This document shows, piece after piece, positions 6,838-12,972 of a stretch of 13,251 bases of DNA (its first letter is position 1; the number at the start of each line of letters is the position of its first letter). Position numbers and translations under genes: made by a program. This DNA is from Desulfobacterales bacterium (GTDB taxonomy: Bacteria > Desulfobacterota > Desulfobacteria > Desulfobacterales > JAUWMJ01): the NCBI GenBank assembly GCA_030613225.1, contig JAUWMJ010000027.1, positions 1-13,251 of the forward strand, in the 5' to 3' direction. Under the pieces are notes generated by a model. It did no database searches, was not told the origin of the DNA, and saw only the letters and a program-made list of their open reading frames with translations.

Positions 6838-7620
6838 ATGCCTGCATTGGGCTTGCACGATTTCAGAATAGCCAACTTTGCGTTCCTGGAATACCTGAAA
6901 AACCGAAGTGTTTCCATCGGCTGTTGCGACACTCCAGGACTTGCAAATAAAATCTTGGACCAAACCTTCCTTCTGAAAGACATTGGGGTTGAAAACTTGC
7001 AGTTCCGGCTAAATGCCGAATCTTTGTACAGAGTCTTCAACCGTGGATCATTCAAATATAACGGCAGAGCCTATGGAGCGCTTCATCAGAGAATGCCAAA
7101 GCAAATGAGGCCCTTCGTACTGATTAACGGAAGGAAGACTGTTGAACTGGACTACTCCGCGTACCACATTATGATGCTGTATCACAAGGAAGGCATAAAC
7201 TATCAGGAAGATCCTTATGTTGCCTGTGGAGGACCGGAGCTCCGAGACGTATTCAAGGCAGTTGGGCTAATAGCCATAAACGCAAAGACTATTCAGTCAG
7301 CCTATGGTGGCATCAGAGATGAATTGCGGAACCGAAATATTCCCATGCCGAAATTCACAAATCCGCTCAAGACATTAGTTGAAATGTTCAGGAAACCCCA
7401 TTGGCGAATCGAAAAATATCTGTTTTCTGATGCAGGCGTATGGCTACAAAACTTGGATAGCCACATCATGAATGCAATCCTGATGAAACTAATGAAGAAA
7501 GGAATATTGGGACTTTCTGTGTACGACAGCGTGATCGTTGAAGAGCAACACCGAGACATCCTTTACAAAACCATGATTAGGGAGTATAAGAATGTAATGG
7601 GATTCAAGCCAAGACTTTAA
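6838..7620 (+). CDS. C-terminal palm domain of a split polymerase-like protein
   Basis: There are 260 codons from ATG 6838, but no SD precedes that ATG. The frame is open back to 6634, so this is best read as the rear half of the 5906 gene in the -1 frame. Motifs (numbered from 6838) resemble family A / T7-type polymerases. YRVFNRGSFKYNGRAYG (64-80) comes first. Motif A is VELDYSAYHIMMLY with D105. A motif-B-like helix has R136-x3-K140 and then Y156-G157 after a longer gap than in Pol I. Motif C is SVYDSVIVEE with D230, where T7 RNA polymerase has HDS. Both catalytic aspartates are present, so the domain is not visibly dead. Its activity (DNA or RNA polymerase, primer synthesis) is unknown. 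It is followed 25 nt later by the excisionase-like gene. Confidence 0.65.
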   Translation: MPALGLHDFRIANFAFLEYLKNRSVSIGCCDTPGLANKILDQTFLLKDIGVENLQFRLNAESLYRVFNRGSFKYNGRAYGALHQRMPKQMRPFVLINGRKTVELDYSAYHIMMLYHKEGINYQEDPYVACGGPELRDVFKAVGLIAINAKTIQSAYGGIRDELRNRNIPMPKFTNPLKTLVEMFRKPHWRIEKYLFSDAGVWLQNLDSHIMNAILMKLMKKGILGLSVYDSVIVEEQHRDILYKTMIREYKNVMGFKPRL

Positions 7621-7644
7621 GAGGAAGGGAAGAGGGAGACAGAC

Positions 7645-8217
7645 ATGATTAATAAAAATAAATGGATATACGGAGAGTTAGTCAGAAACCGATGGGGAGT
7701 CAACGAGCGAACTCTTGAAGTAATCGTATACAACGAAAAATTACCAGTCTATGATGAAAATAACGAACGAATTGATGATCCAATTGGTAATTGTCCTGAT
7801 ACTTATAAATTCATATTAAAAGATATAGAACAATTTGAACTTAAAAATGAACATTTATTCAAATTAAATACGAGCCATGGCGAATTAAAAATGGATGCCA
7901 AAGGCAATCGTGGATTAGGGAAAAGAATAACAGTTAAAGAAGTAGCTGAACTTTTAGGTATTGACCAAAAAACCGTAAGAGAAAATTATGACCAATTAGG
8001 TGGAATGCGCTTGGGTCGCCTCTATTTGTTCTTTGAAAGGAGTGTTATAAATGCCATACAAAAAGAAACAGAAATGGATAGCCCAAGTGCGGAAGGATGG
8101 GAAGAGACTGGGAAGAGTATTTCTAGCGAAGAAGGAGGCAGTGGCGTGGGAAGCCAAGATGCGCCGAAAACCCGTCAGCGAATGGAACAAGAAGATCGAC
8201 ATGGTTTGTTTGAATGA
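7645..8217 (+). CDS. Excisionase-like HTH protein overlapping the integrase gene
   Basis: The product is 190 aa. Residues 94-141 form a MerR/AlpA-type DNA-binding unit: RITVKEVAELLGIDQKTVRENY, then a wing, then LYLFFERSVINAIQK. This is typical of excisionases and recombination directionality factors. Residues 1-80 form a separate domain (WIYGELVRNRWGVNERTLEVIVYNEKLPVYD) that I have seen on element-borne regulators but cannot name. The tail after about residue 136 lies wholly inside the integrase gene in another frame and is Gly/Ser/Glu-rich, so it may be a by-product of the overlap. The SD is GAGGGAG (7632-7638) and the start is ATG 7645. Its position directly before int fits a role in excision control. 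The HTH is fairly sure; the Xis role is inference. Confidence 0.7.
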   Translation: MINKNKWIYGELVRNRWGVNERTLEVIVYNEKLPVYDENNERIDDPIGNCPDTYKFILKDIEQFELKNEHLFKLNTSHGELKMDAKGNRGLGKRITVKEVAELLGIDQKTVRENYDQLGGMRLGRLYLFFERSVINAIQKETEMDSPSAEGWEETGKSISSEEGGSGVGSQDAPKTRQRMEQEDRHGLFE

Positions 8218-9151
8218 TTGGGCGCAAGCTTACCTCGACACAGCCAAAGCTCGCTTTTCAGCCAAAACGTATGATGAAAAGCGTTCGATGTTTCGTCGTT
8301 TTTTCAAGGAAATATCTCCAACTCTGCCCCCCGTAGATTTACAAATGGCCGATGTGATGGCCTACATTATTAAACAAAAGGAGGAAAGATCTGGAAACGC
8401 TGCAAACAAGGATCGTAAAAATCTTATAGCGGCCTGGAACTGGGGCATGAAATACATGAAACCAACCTTACCCGGGCCAAATCCTTGCTTGGTTGATCGA
8501 ATGCCGGAGGTACGTCAGCCTCGTTATGTGCCATCGGAAGAGGACTTTTGGAAGGTTTATGAAGTTGCCGTGGGACAGGACAAAGTTATGTTGCTTGCTT
8601 TTTTACATCTTGCTGCCAGGCGAGGTGAAATTTTCAAGATCACTTGGTCTGATGTCGATTTCACAAACAATAGGATCTGCCTCTGGACACGGAAACGAAC
8701 TGACGGCACCTATGAATATGACTGGCTTCCTATGACCGGCGAATTGCGAAAATCGTTACGGTGGTGGTGGGAGCATCGACCGATCAAGGATCAGCCTCAT
8801 GTTTTTATGTGCATAAATGAATCGGAGTTCAGCAAAAAATACTATGGCAAACCGTTCAAGTCTCGTCTTCAATTCATGCGTCGGCTCTGTGATCGTGCCA
8901 AAGTGAAAAGGTTTGGTTTTCATGCTATTCGGCATCTATCGGCATCTATCCTGTACAGCATCGGATACGAAGTAGCAGTGATCCAGTCCATCTTGCGGCA
9001 TAAAAGTCCTGGTACAACTGAACTGTATTTGAAAAGCATAGGCATGGAGCGTGTGAGAGGGGCTCTGGAAGACCTGTCTCGTGATAAAGGCGAAGTGTTG
9101 GAGTTCAAACCTCATGCCAGAGATTTTGCTGTACCGGATCTTCCAGAATGA
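8051..9151 (+). CDS. int: Tyrosine recombinase (integrase) of the element
   Basis: This complete 366-aa phage-type integrase has an arm-binding-like N-terminus (KWIAQVRKDGKRLGRVFLAKK, about 8-28), a core-binding domain (about 50-140) and a catalytic domain. The full catalytic set is visible: R190 in ARRGEI, K215 in TRKRTDG, H291 and R294 in FHAIRHLSAS, H317 in LRHKSPGTTELY, and the nucleophile Y326. ATG 8051 has a perfect AAAGGAG (8036-8042) 8 nt upstream, although it lies inside the preceding excisionase-like frame (167-nt overlap). The gene runs toward and stops 68 nt before the 3' end of tRNA-Glu, the classic position for an enzyme that inserts its element into that tRNA. No truncation or missing residue is seen. 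Confidence 0.95.
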   Translation: MPYKKKQKWIAQVRKDGKRLGRVFLAKKEAVAWEAKMRRKPVSEWNKKIDMVCLNDWAQAYLDTAKARFSAKTYDEKRSMFRRFFKEISPTLPPVDLQMADVMAYIIKQKEERSGNAANKDRKNLIAAWNWGMKYMKPTLPGPNPCLVDRMPEVRQPRYVPSEEDFWKVYEVAVGQDKVMLLAFLHLAARRGEIFKITWSDVDFTNNRICLWTRKRTDGTYEYDWLPMTGELRKSLRWWWEHRPIKDQPHVFMCINESEFSKKYYGKPFKSRLQFMRRLCDRAKVKRFGFHAIRHLSASILYSIGYEVAVIQSILRHKSPGTTELYLKSIGMERVRGALEDLSRDKGEVLEFKPHARDFAVPDLPE

Positions 9152-9219
9152 AAAAGCCGTCTGTGGAGCCGTCAACTCCAAAGGTGGCAAAGGTAAATAT
9201 TATAACTAATTGAAAATAT

Positions 9220-9297
9220 TGGCGTCCCCAAGGGGATTTGAACCCCTGTCGCCGGCGTGAAAGGCCGGTGTCCTGGACCAGGCTAGACGATGGGGAC
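9220..9297 (-). tRNA. tRNA-Glu (anticodon UUC), likely attachment site
   Basis: The gene is 78 nt including an encoded CCA. It has a 7-bp acceptor stem GTCCCCA/TGGGGAC, a D arm with GG, an anticodon arm CCGGC-CTTTCAC-GCCGG giving anticodon TTC, and a T arm AGGGG-TTCAAAT-CCCCT with discriminator G. Its 3' end faces the integrase gene, so the element most likely joined here and rebuilt the 3' part of the gene. It lies downstream of tRNA-Lys in one operon, separated by the tandem repeats. Confidence 0.96.
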
Positions 9298-9312
9298 GTA
9301 TTCCATCTATAC

Positions 9313-9410
9313 GCCCCCTATTCCAAACTATGGGATCGTCAATAGCCCTTTATTCCTGTCGTCCCGCTTGCATAAGCGGGATGTCCTGGACCAGGCTAGA
9401 CGATGGGGAC
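9313..9410 (-). pseudogene. tRNA-Glu-like pseudogene unit 1
   Basis: Read on the minus strand, nucleotides 1-29 of tRNA-Glu (acceptor 5' strand and whole D arm) are intact. The anticodon arm is replaced by a 20-nt perfect hairpin. CGACAGG of the variable region is then retained, after which similarity to the T arm is lost. GGGGGC (9313-9318) could still pair with the 5' GTCCCC. No TTC anticodon, T-loop consensus or CCA is present, so it cannot serve as a normal tRNA. Confidence 0.6.
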
Positions 9411-9425
9411 GTATTCGATCTCTCC

Positions 9426-9523
9426 GCCCCCTATCCCAAACTATAGGATCGTCAACAGCCTTTTATTCCTGTCGTCCCGCTTGCATAAGCGGGATGTCCT
9501 GAACCAGGATAGACGATGGGGAC
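9426..9523 (-). pseudogene. tRNA-Glu-like pseudogene unit 2
   Basis: The layout is the same as the neighbouring unit and the length is also 98 nt. The D arm carries two changes relative to the real tRNA-Glu, the hairpin replaces the anticodon arm, and GGGGGC (9426-9431) can pair with the 5' end. It begins 30 nt after the tRNA-Lys 3' end. Confidence 0.55.
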
Positions 9524-9531
9524 GCATATGT

Positions 9532-9553
9532 TGAGACTTTTTCAGAGGTCTCA
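9532..9553 (-). repeat. Hairpin directly after tRNA-Lys
   Basis: A 6-bp stem, tgagac (9532-9537) with gtctca (9548-9553), has a 10-nt loop and immediately follows the encoded CCA of tRNA-Lys. It has no U-tract, so it is more likely a processing or pausing structure than a terminator. Confidence 0.4.
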
Positions 9554-9629
9554 TGGTGGGCCGTGCGCGGCTCGAACGCGCGACTCTCTGCTTAAAAGGC
9601 AGATACTCTACCAGCTGAGTTAACGGCCC
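9554..9629 (-). tRNA. tRNA-Lys (anticodon UUU)
   Basis: The gene is 76 nt including an encoded CCA. It has acceptor GGGCCG with matching 3' strand, discriminator A, D arm with AGCTGGTAGAG, anticodon arm TCTGC-CTTTTAA-GCAGA (anticodon TTT) and T loop GTTCGAG. It is the first gene of the tRNA operon and lies about 8 nt downstream of the predicted transcription start. Confidence 0.96.
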
Positions 9630-9644
9630 TATAAAAAACTGTTT

Positions 9645-9672
9645 ATTTAACGATATATTTTACTGTTGTCAA
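9645..9672 (-). promoter_or_regulatory. Promoter of the tRNA-Lys/tRNA-Glu operon
   Basis: On the minus strand a perfect -35 TTGACA (9667-9672), a 16-nt spacer and a -10 TTAAAT (9645-9650, 4 of 6) place the start about 8 nt before tRNA-Lys. The short leader fits a stable-RNA promoter. Confidence 0.65.
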
Positions 9673-9691
9673 CAAAAAGTATCTATTTTTT

Positions 9692-11137
9692 TTATTTACG
9701 CCAGAATTCCGGAACCAGAAAGATAATTACAGTAAATACCTCAAGCCTTCCTAAAAGCATGCACCATATAAGCAGCCATTTGCCCAGATACGGCATCTGT
9801 GCAAAATTATCTGCAGGGCCCACAAGTCCGAAACCCGGGCCTATGTTACCAATGCATGCGGCAACAGCGCTAAAAGATGTCACAAAATCAACGCCTAAAC
9901 CTGCAAGAAGAACAGAGCCTAAAGCAAATATTCCAATGTAAAGAGCAAGAAAGCCCAGGACGCTTCTCATAACATCTTCAGGTACTGTTTTTCCGCCTAT
10001 TTTTATATGGGTAACTGCATGGGGATGGATTATGGAAAACAGTTCCTTATAACAAAACTTAAAACAGAGCATAACCCTGAGGCATTTTACACCTCCCCCT
10101 GTCGAACCGGCCGAAGCGCCTAAAAACATGCATAATAAAAGAATAAGCTGGGACATGGCAGGCCATTTTTCATAGTCGGCTGTGGCATAACCCGTAGTTG
10201 TAACAATAGATACAACCTGAAAAGCGCCATAGCGTATTGCCTGTCCAACCTTCTCATATACACTGCCATAAATATTGAAACTTACAATAGCCGTCAGGAC
10301 AATCACTACTCCGAAAAAAAATCTGCACTCTGGATCACGCCAGAAAGCAAGCGGTTTTCCCCTTAGCATCTGGTAGTGAAGAGAAAAATTTATGCCTGCT
10401 AAGATCATAAATAAAATGAATATTATGTCAAAATAAACGCTGCCAAAATGGGCGATGGAAGCATTTTTTGTTGAAAAACCGCCGGTAGGCATTGTTGTAA
10501 AAGTATGACACAGTGCATCATATAAATCCATTCCTCCCAGCATGAGGAGTATAACTTCCGCCAGGGAAATGAGTGCATAAACCTTCCAGAGAATCCTGGC
10601 TGTATCCCTTATGCGGGGTTTCAGCTTGTCGGGAACAGGGCTTGGCACTTCCGCCTTGTAAAGCTGCATTCCTCCCAGTCCTAAAAAAGGAAGAATCGCC
10701 ACTGACAGGACAATAATGCCCATTCCGCCCAGCCATTGAATAAAGCTTCGCCAGAAAAGAAGTCCTTTGGATAAAGCCTCAATATTGGTTAAAATCGAAG
10801 ACCCGGTTGTTGTAAAACCTGAGACTGATTCAAAAAAAGCATCTACAAAACTAAAGCTGCTTCCTATATAAAACGGAAGTGCGCCAAACAGACCGACGGC
10901 CGTCCATCCTATGGCCACAATCGCCATACCTTCACGCTGACTTATTGTCTCTGCTTTTGCGCTTCTGAAAAGTATATGGAAAATTAAACCGGCAAGTACT
11001 GTTATCCCCATTGACTTTAAAACAGGGTAAACACTTTGATCCTGGTAATAAAGACCGACAAAAAGCGGGAATACCATGGTTAGCCCAAAAAAAAGGGTTA
11101 ATATTCCTACAATATTCAGAATATAACGCCAGCGCAT
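9692..11137 (-). CDS. trkH: Trk potassium uptake membrane subunit TrkH
   Basis: The product is 481 aa, the usual TrkH length. It is an inner-membrane protein with four pore repeats, whose filter loops are visible in order: FTTTGSS (107-113), TTMPTGGFS (213-221), TTTGYA (about 312-317) and CIGNIGPG (427-434). Many hydrophobic segments lie between them. It forms the K+ channel-like dimer that works with the cytoplasmic NAD-binding regulator TrkA, encoded directly upstream. The trkA stop codon TAG abuts this ATG with no gap and I see no good SD, so translation is probably coupled. A T-rich stretch and the tRNA-Lys promoter follow the gene; no clear terminator is seen. Confidence 0.97.
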   Translation of the reverse strand: MRWRYILNIVGILTLFFGLTMVFPLFVGLYYQDQSVYPVLKSMGITVLAGLIFHILFRSAKAETISQREGMAIVAIGWTAVGLFGALPFYIGSSFSFVDAFFESVSGFTTTGSSILTNIEALSKGLLFWRSFIQWLGGMGIIVLSVAILPFLGLGGMQLYKAEVPSPVPDKLKPRIRDTARILWKVYALISLAEVILLMLGGMDLYDALCHTFTTMPTGGFSTKNASIAHFGSVYFDIIFILFMILAGINFSLHYQMLRGKPLAFWRDPECRFFFGVVIVLTAIVSFNIYGSVYEKVGQAIRYGAFQVVSIVTTTGYATADYEKWPAMSQLILLLCMFLGASAGSTGGGVKCLRVMLCFKFCYKELFSIIHPHAVTHIKIGGKTVPEDVMRSVLGFLALYIGIFALGSVLLAGLGVDFVTSFSAVAACIGNIGPGFGLVGPADNFAQMPYLGKWLLIWCMLLGRLEVFTVIIFLVPEFWRK

Positions 11138-12502
11138 CTAAAAATACTCTAGTTTTACCGCAAGAATTTTTTCAATTCCGGAGACAGCTTTTCTTCTTGC
11201 GAAAATAATCACCCTGTCATCCGGCATGATTACACTTTCACCTGAAGGAATAATTATTTCTTTTCCCCTTATTATTCCGGCAACCATCGCCCCCTTTGGA
11301 AATGAGATATCTTTTAAGGGCTTGCCCACGATATCGGATGTTTCCAGCGCCACCGCTTCCATGACTTCAGCCTGCTCTCCTTTAATTGATATGGACGAAA
11401 GAACCTTACCCTTTCGTATATGCTGCAAAATCGTATTTATCGCTGAAAGTCTGGGACTTACCACCTGCTCGATACCAATTGCTTTCATCAACGGAAAATA
11501 ACTGAATTTGCTTATTCTTGCTATAGATTTTCGTGCACCCATCCGTTTTGCCAGAAGTGAAGTTAAAATATTAGTTTCTTCATCATTTGTAAGAGTTATT
11601 ACAAAATCAGTATCCTGTATATTCTCTTCTGAAAGAATCCCCTGATCCGACCCGTCTCCGCAAAGAACAACTACCTTGTTTAATTTTTCTGCAAGCTCGG
11701 CACACCGTTCAGACTTGATTTCAATGATTTTGCTGTAAATCGACTTTTCTTCAAGAAGCGTAGCCAGCCGGAATCCTATTCGTCCCCCTCCAACAATAAG
11801 AACACGGCGCAGAGGCTCGGCATGTTTATCAAAAACAGCCAGGGTATCTGAAAGCTTATCGGCCTCACTTATAAAATAGACAAGGTCTCCTGCCATCAGT
11901 CGATCCTTCCCCCGTGGGATAATCAGCTCTTCATCACGGACAATTGCAGCAATAAGTGGCCGTTTTCCCCCTGTTTTTTCAGGGAGATCTGAAAGCCGTA
12001 CGCCGGCAAGCCTGGCACCCTTGTCAAGGTATATCCCGATAAATTTTATGCGGCCGTCTGCAAATTCTCCAACATCGGCTGCTCCCGGCACACTCATTAG
12101 ACGGTCAATGGTTTTTACAACCTCGATCTCAGGATTGATCACTGTATCAATGTGTGGTGCATATTTTCTGAAATTTTCATGATATTCATCATAATCCGCA
12201 TCACGGATACGTGCCAGCTTTTTTGTGGATGGAGAAATAATGTCCGCCACAAGACAGGAAACAAGGTTTGTTTCATCGCTGTTTGTTACAGCAAGAAATA
12301 TATCGGCACTTTCGATGCCTGCTTCCGCTAAAACCACCGGACTGCTTCCTGAACCCTTCAACACCTGAACATCTATATTATCCGACACGCGACGCAAAGC
12401 ATCATCGTTATTATCAATCACCACCACATTTTTATTCTCATTAGCAAGATGGCTTGCAATATAAAAACCTACTTCACCTGCGCCAACAACTACGATTTTC
12501 AA
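11138..12502 (-). CDS. trkA: Trk potassium transport regulator TrkA
   Basis: The product is 454 aa, full-length for TrkA. It consists of two RCK-type halves, each with a Rossmann NAD(H)-binding domain and a TrkA-C domain. The first GxGxxG is G7-A8-G9-x2-G12, with an acidic residue at D30 after VVVI. The second is G238-G239-G240-x2-G243 in RVLIVGGGRIG. It is a cytoplasmic ring that gates the TrkH channel in response to nucleotides. The start is TTG 12502: AGGAG (12511-12515) lies 8 nt upstream and the protein begins exactly at the canonical MKIVVVGAG. The TTG start may limit expression. It precedes trkH in one operon. Confidence 0.97.
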   Translation of the reverse strand: MKIVVVGAGEVGFYIASHLANENKNVVVIDNNDDALRRVSDNIDVQVLKGSGSSPVVLAEAGIESADIFLAVTNSDETNLVSCLVADIISPSTKKLARIRDADYDEYHENFRKYAPHIDTVINPEIEVVKTIDRLMSVPGAADVGEFADGRIKFIGIYLDKGARLAGVRLSDLPEKTGGKRPLIAAIVRDEELIIPRGKDRLMAGDLVYFISEADKLSDTLAVFDKHAEPLRRVLIVGGGRIGFRLATLLEEKSIYSKIIEIKSERCAELAEKLNKVVVLCGDGSDQGILSEENIQDTDFVITLTNDEETNILTSLLAKRMGARKSIARISKFSYFPLMKAIGIEQVVSPRLSAINTILQHIRKGKVLSSISIKGEQAEVMEAVALETSDIVGKPLKDISFPKGAMVAGIIRGKEIIIPSGESVIMPDDRVIIFARRKAVSGIEKILAVKLEYF

Positions 12503-12580
12503 ATTATTTACTCCTGTTTTCTTCTTTTTCCATCAAATGCCACTATCTTCAACCATGTGTATCGGCAAAATCAAGTTACT

Positions 12581-12877
12581 ACTCAAGTTTCGCACCCTTT
12601 AGTTTATACAAAGCCATAGACGGCAAGGGCTAAAAATAAATTATTAAAGCGAAATATACTGCCAGTGATTTTAACAACGGCGCCAATCAATAAATATAAG
12701 ATTGATGCTTGATACCTCATTCAATCCAATATGTTATATCTTGTTTGCGCCTAACCATATTGTATAACCCATTGTGTGCCGGTTACAAAATATAAGCAAA
12801 TGATTTCGCTTTAAAAATGTTATTTTTAACCCTTACCGTCTTTACAGTAACGGAAATCAGGGGTGCGAAACTTGAGT
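12581..12877. mobile_element. 297-bp MITE-like element with long inverted ends
   Basis: The ends form a perfect 17-bp inverted repeat, actcaagtttcgcaccc (12581-12597) with its complement (12861-12877). The match continues inward with small gaps: agacggNaagggNtaaaaataa occurs in both arms with two differences, and then aaagcgaaat. About 70 bp per arm are related, leaving a central part without coding capacity. This is the layout of a non-autonomous miniature transposable element or a large intergenic palindrome family. No clear target-site duplication is visible at the edges. Confidence 0.65.
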
Positions 12878-12933
12878 GTTAAGTTTTAAGCATTTGATAA
12901 AACAGACAATGACATTAACCTAAAACTTAACAC
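12876..12933. repeat. 13-bp inverted repeat next to the MITE-like element
   Basis: gtgttaagtttta (12876-12888) pairs with taaaacttaacac (12921-12933) across a 32-nt loop. The second half is followed by a partial echo, ctaaaacctg. It overlaps the last two bases of the MITE-like end. Confidence 0.5.
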
Positions 12934-12942
12934 CTAAAACCT

Positions 12943-12970
12943 GATGAATTCGATTTTTTACAAATTCATC
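12943..12970 (-). terminator. Hairpin at the end of the GGDEF gene
   Basis: An 8-bp stem, gatgaatt (12943-12950) with aattcatc (12963-12970), lies directly after the GGDEF stop codon (12973-12975). It is followed on the minus strand by AGGTTTTAGG, a weak U-tract. It is a probable terminator. Confidence 0.5.
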
Positions 12971-12972
12971 AT

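Larger units (their letters stand above)
9269..9524 (-). repeat. 113-bp tandem repeat carrying tRNA-Glu 5' parts
   Basis: There are two full units and a partial third with exact 113-bp spacing. The tRNA-like cores start at 9269, 9382 and 9495. The first unit includes the real tRNA-Glu's 5' part. A 35-nt block (9269-9303 and 9382-9416) is identical. The spacer parts (9304-9381 and 9417-9494) differ at 7 of 78 positions. The third core (9495-9524) has 2 changes in 30. Each spacer ends with the perfect hairpin tcccgctt-gcat-aagcggga (9362-9381, 9475-9494). The whole lies inside the tRNA-Lys/tRNA-Glu transcript. Confidence 0.93.
12503..12972. other. trkA upstream region with inverted-repeat structures
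   Basis: There is no gene here. It must contain the trk promoter, for which I see no strong box. Most of it is the 297-bp inverted-repeat element, followed by further dyads (12876-12888 with 12921-12933, and 12943-12950 with 12963-12970). Confidence 0.5.

Noticed and set aside
8931..8950. Perfect 10-bp tandem repeat (ggcatctatc twice) at the integrase HxxR box
   Set aside because: A 10-bp duplication would shift frame, yet the encoded HAIRHLSASIL and all downstream motifs are canonical, so this is coincidence of codons.
9304..9494. Tandem repeats with hairpins considered as a CRISPR array
   Set aside because: The 113-bp units are nearly identical throughout, with no unique spacers and no cas genes; they derive from tRNA-Glu.
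9290..9502. Plus-strand 70-codon open frame across the tandem repeats
   Set aside because: It reads the antisense of tRNA-Glu and its repeat units; the repeated peptide only mirrors the DNA repeat.
9532..9553. Hairpin after tRNA-Lys as a terminator
   Set aside because: There is no U-tract on the minus strand, and tRNA-Glu downstream has no obvious promoter of its own, so readthrough is expected.
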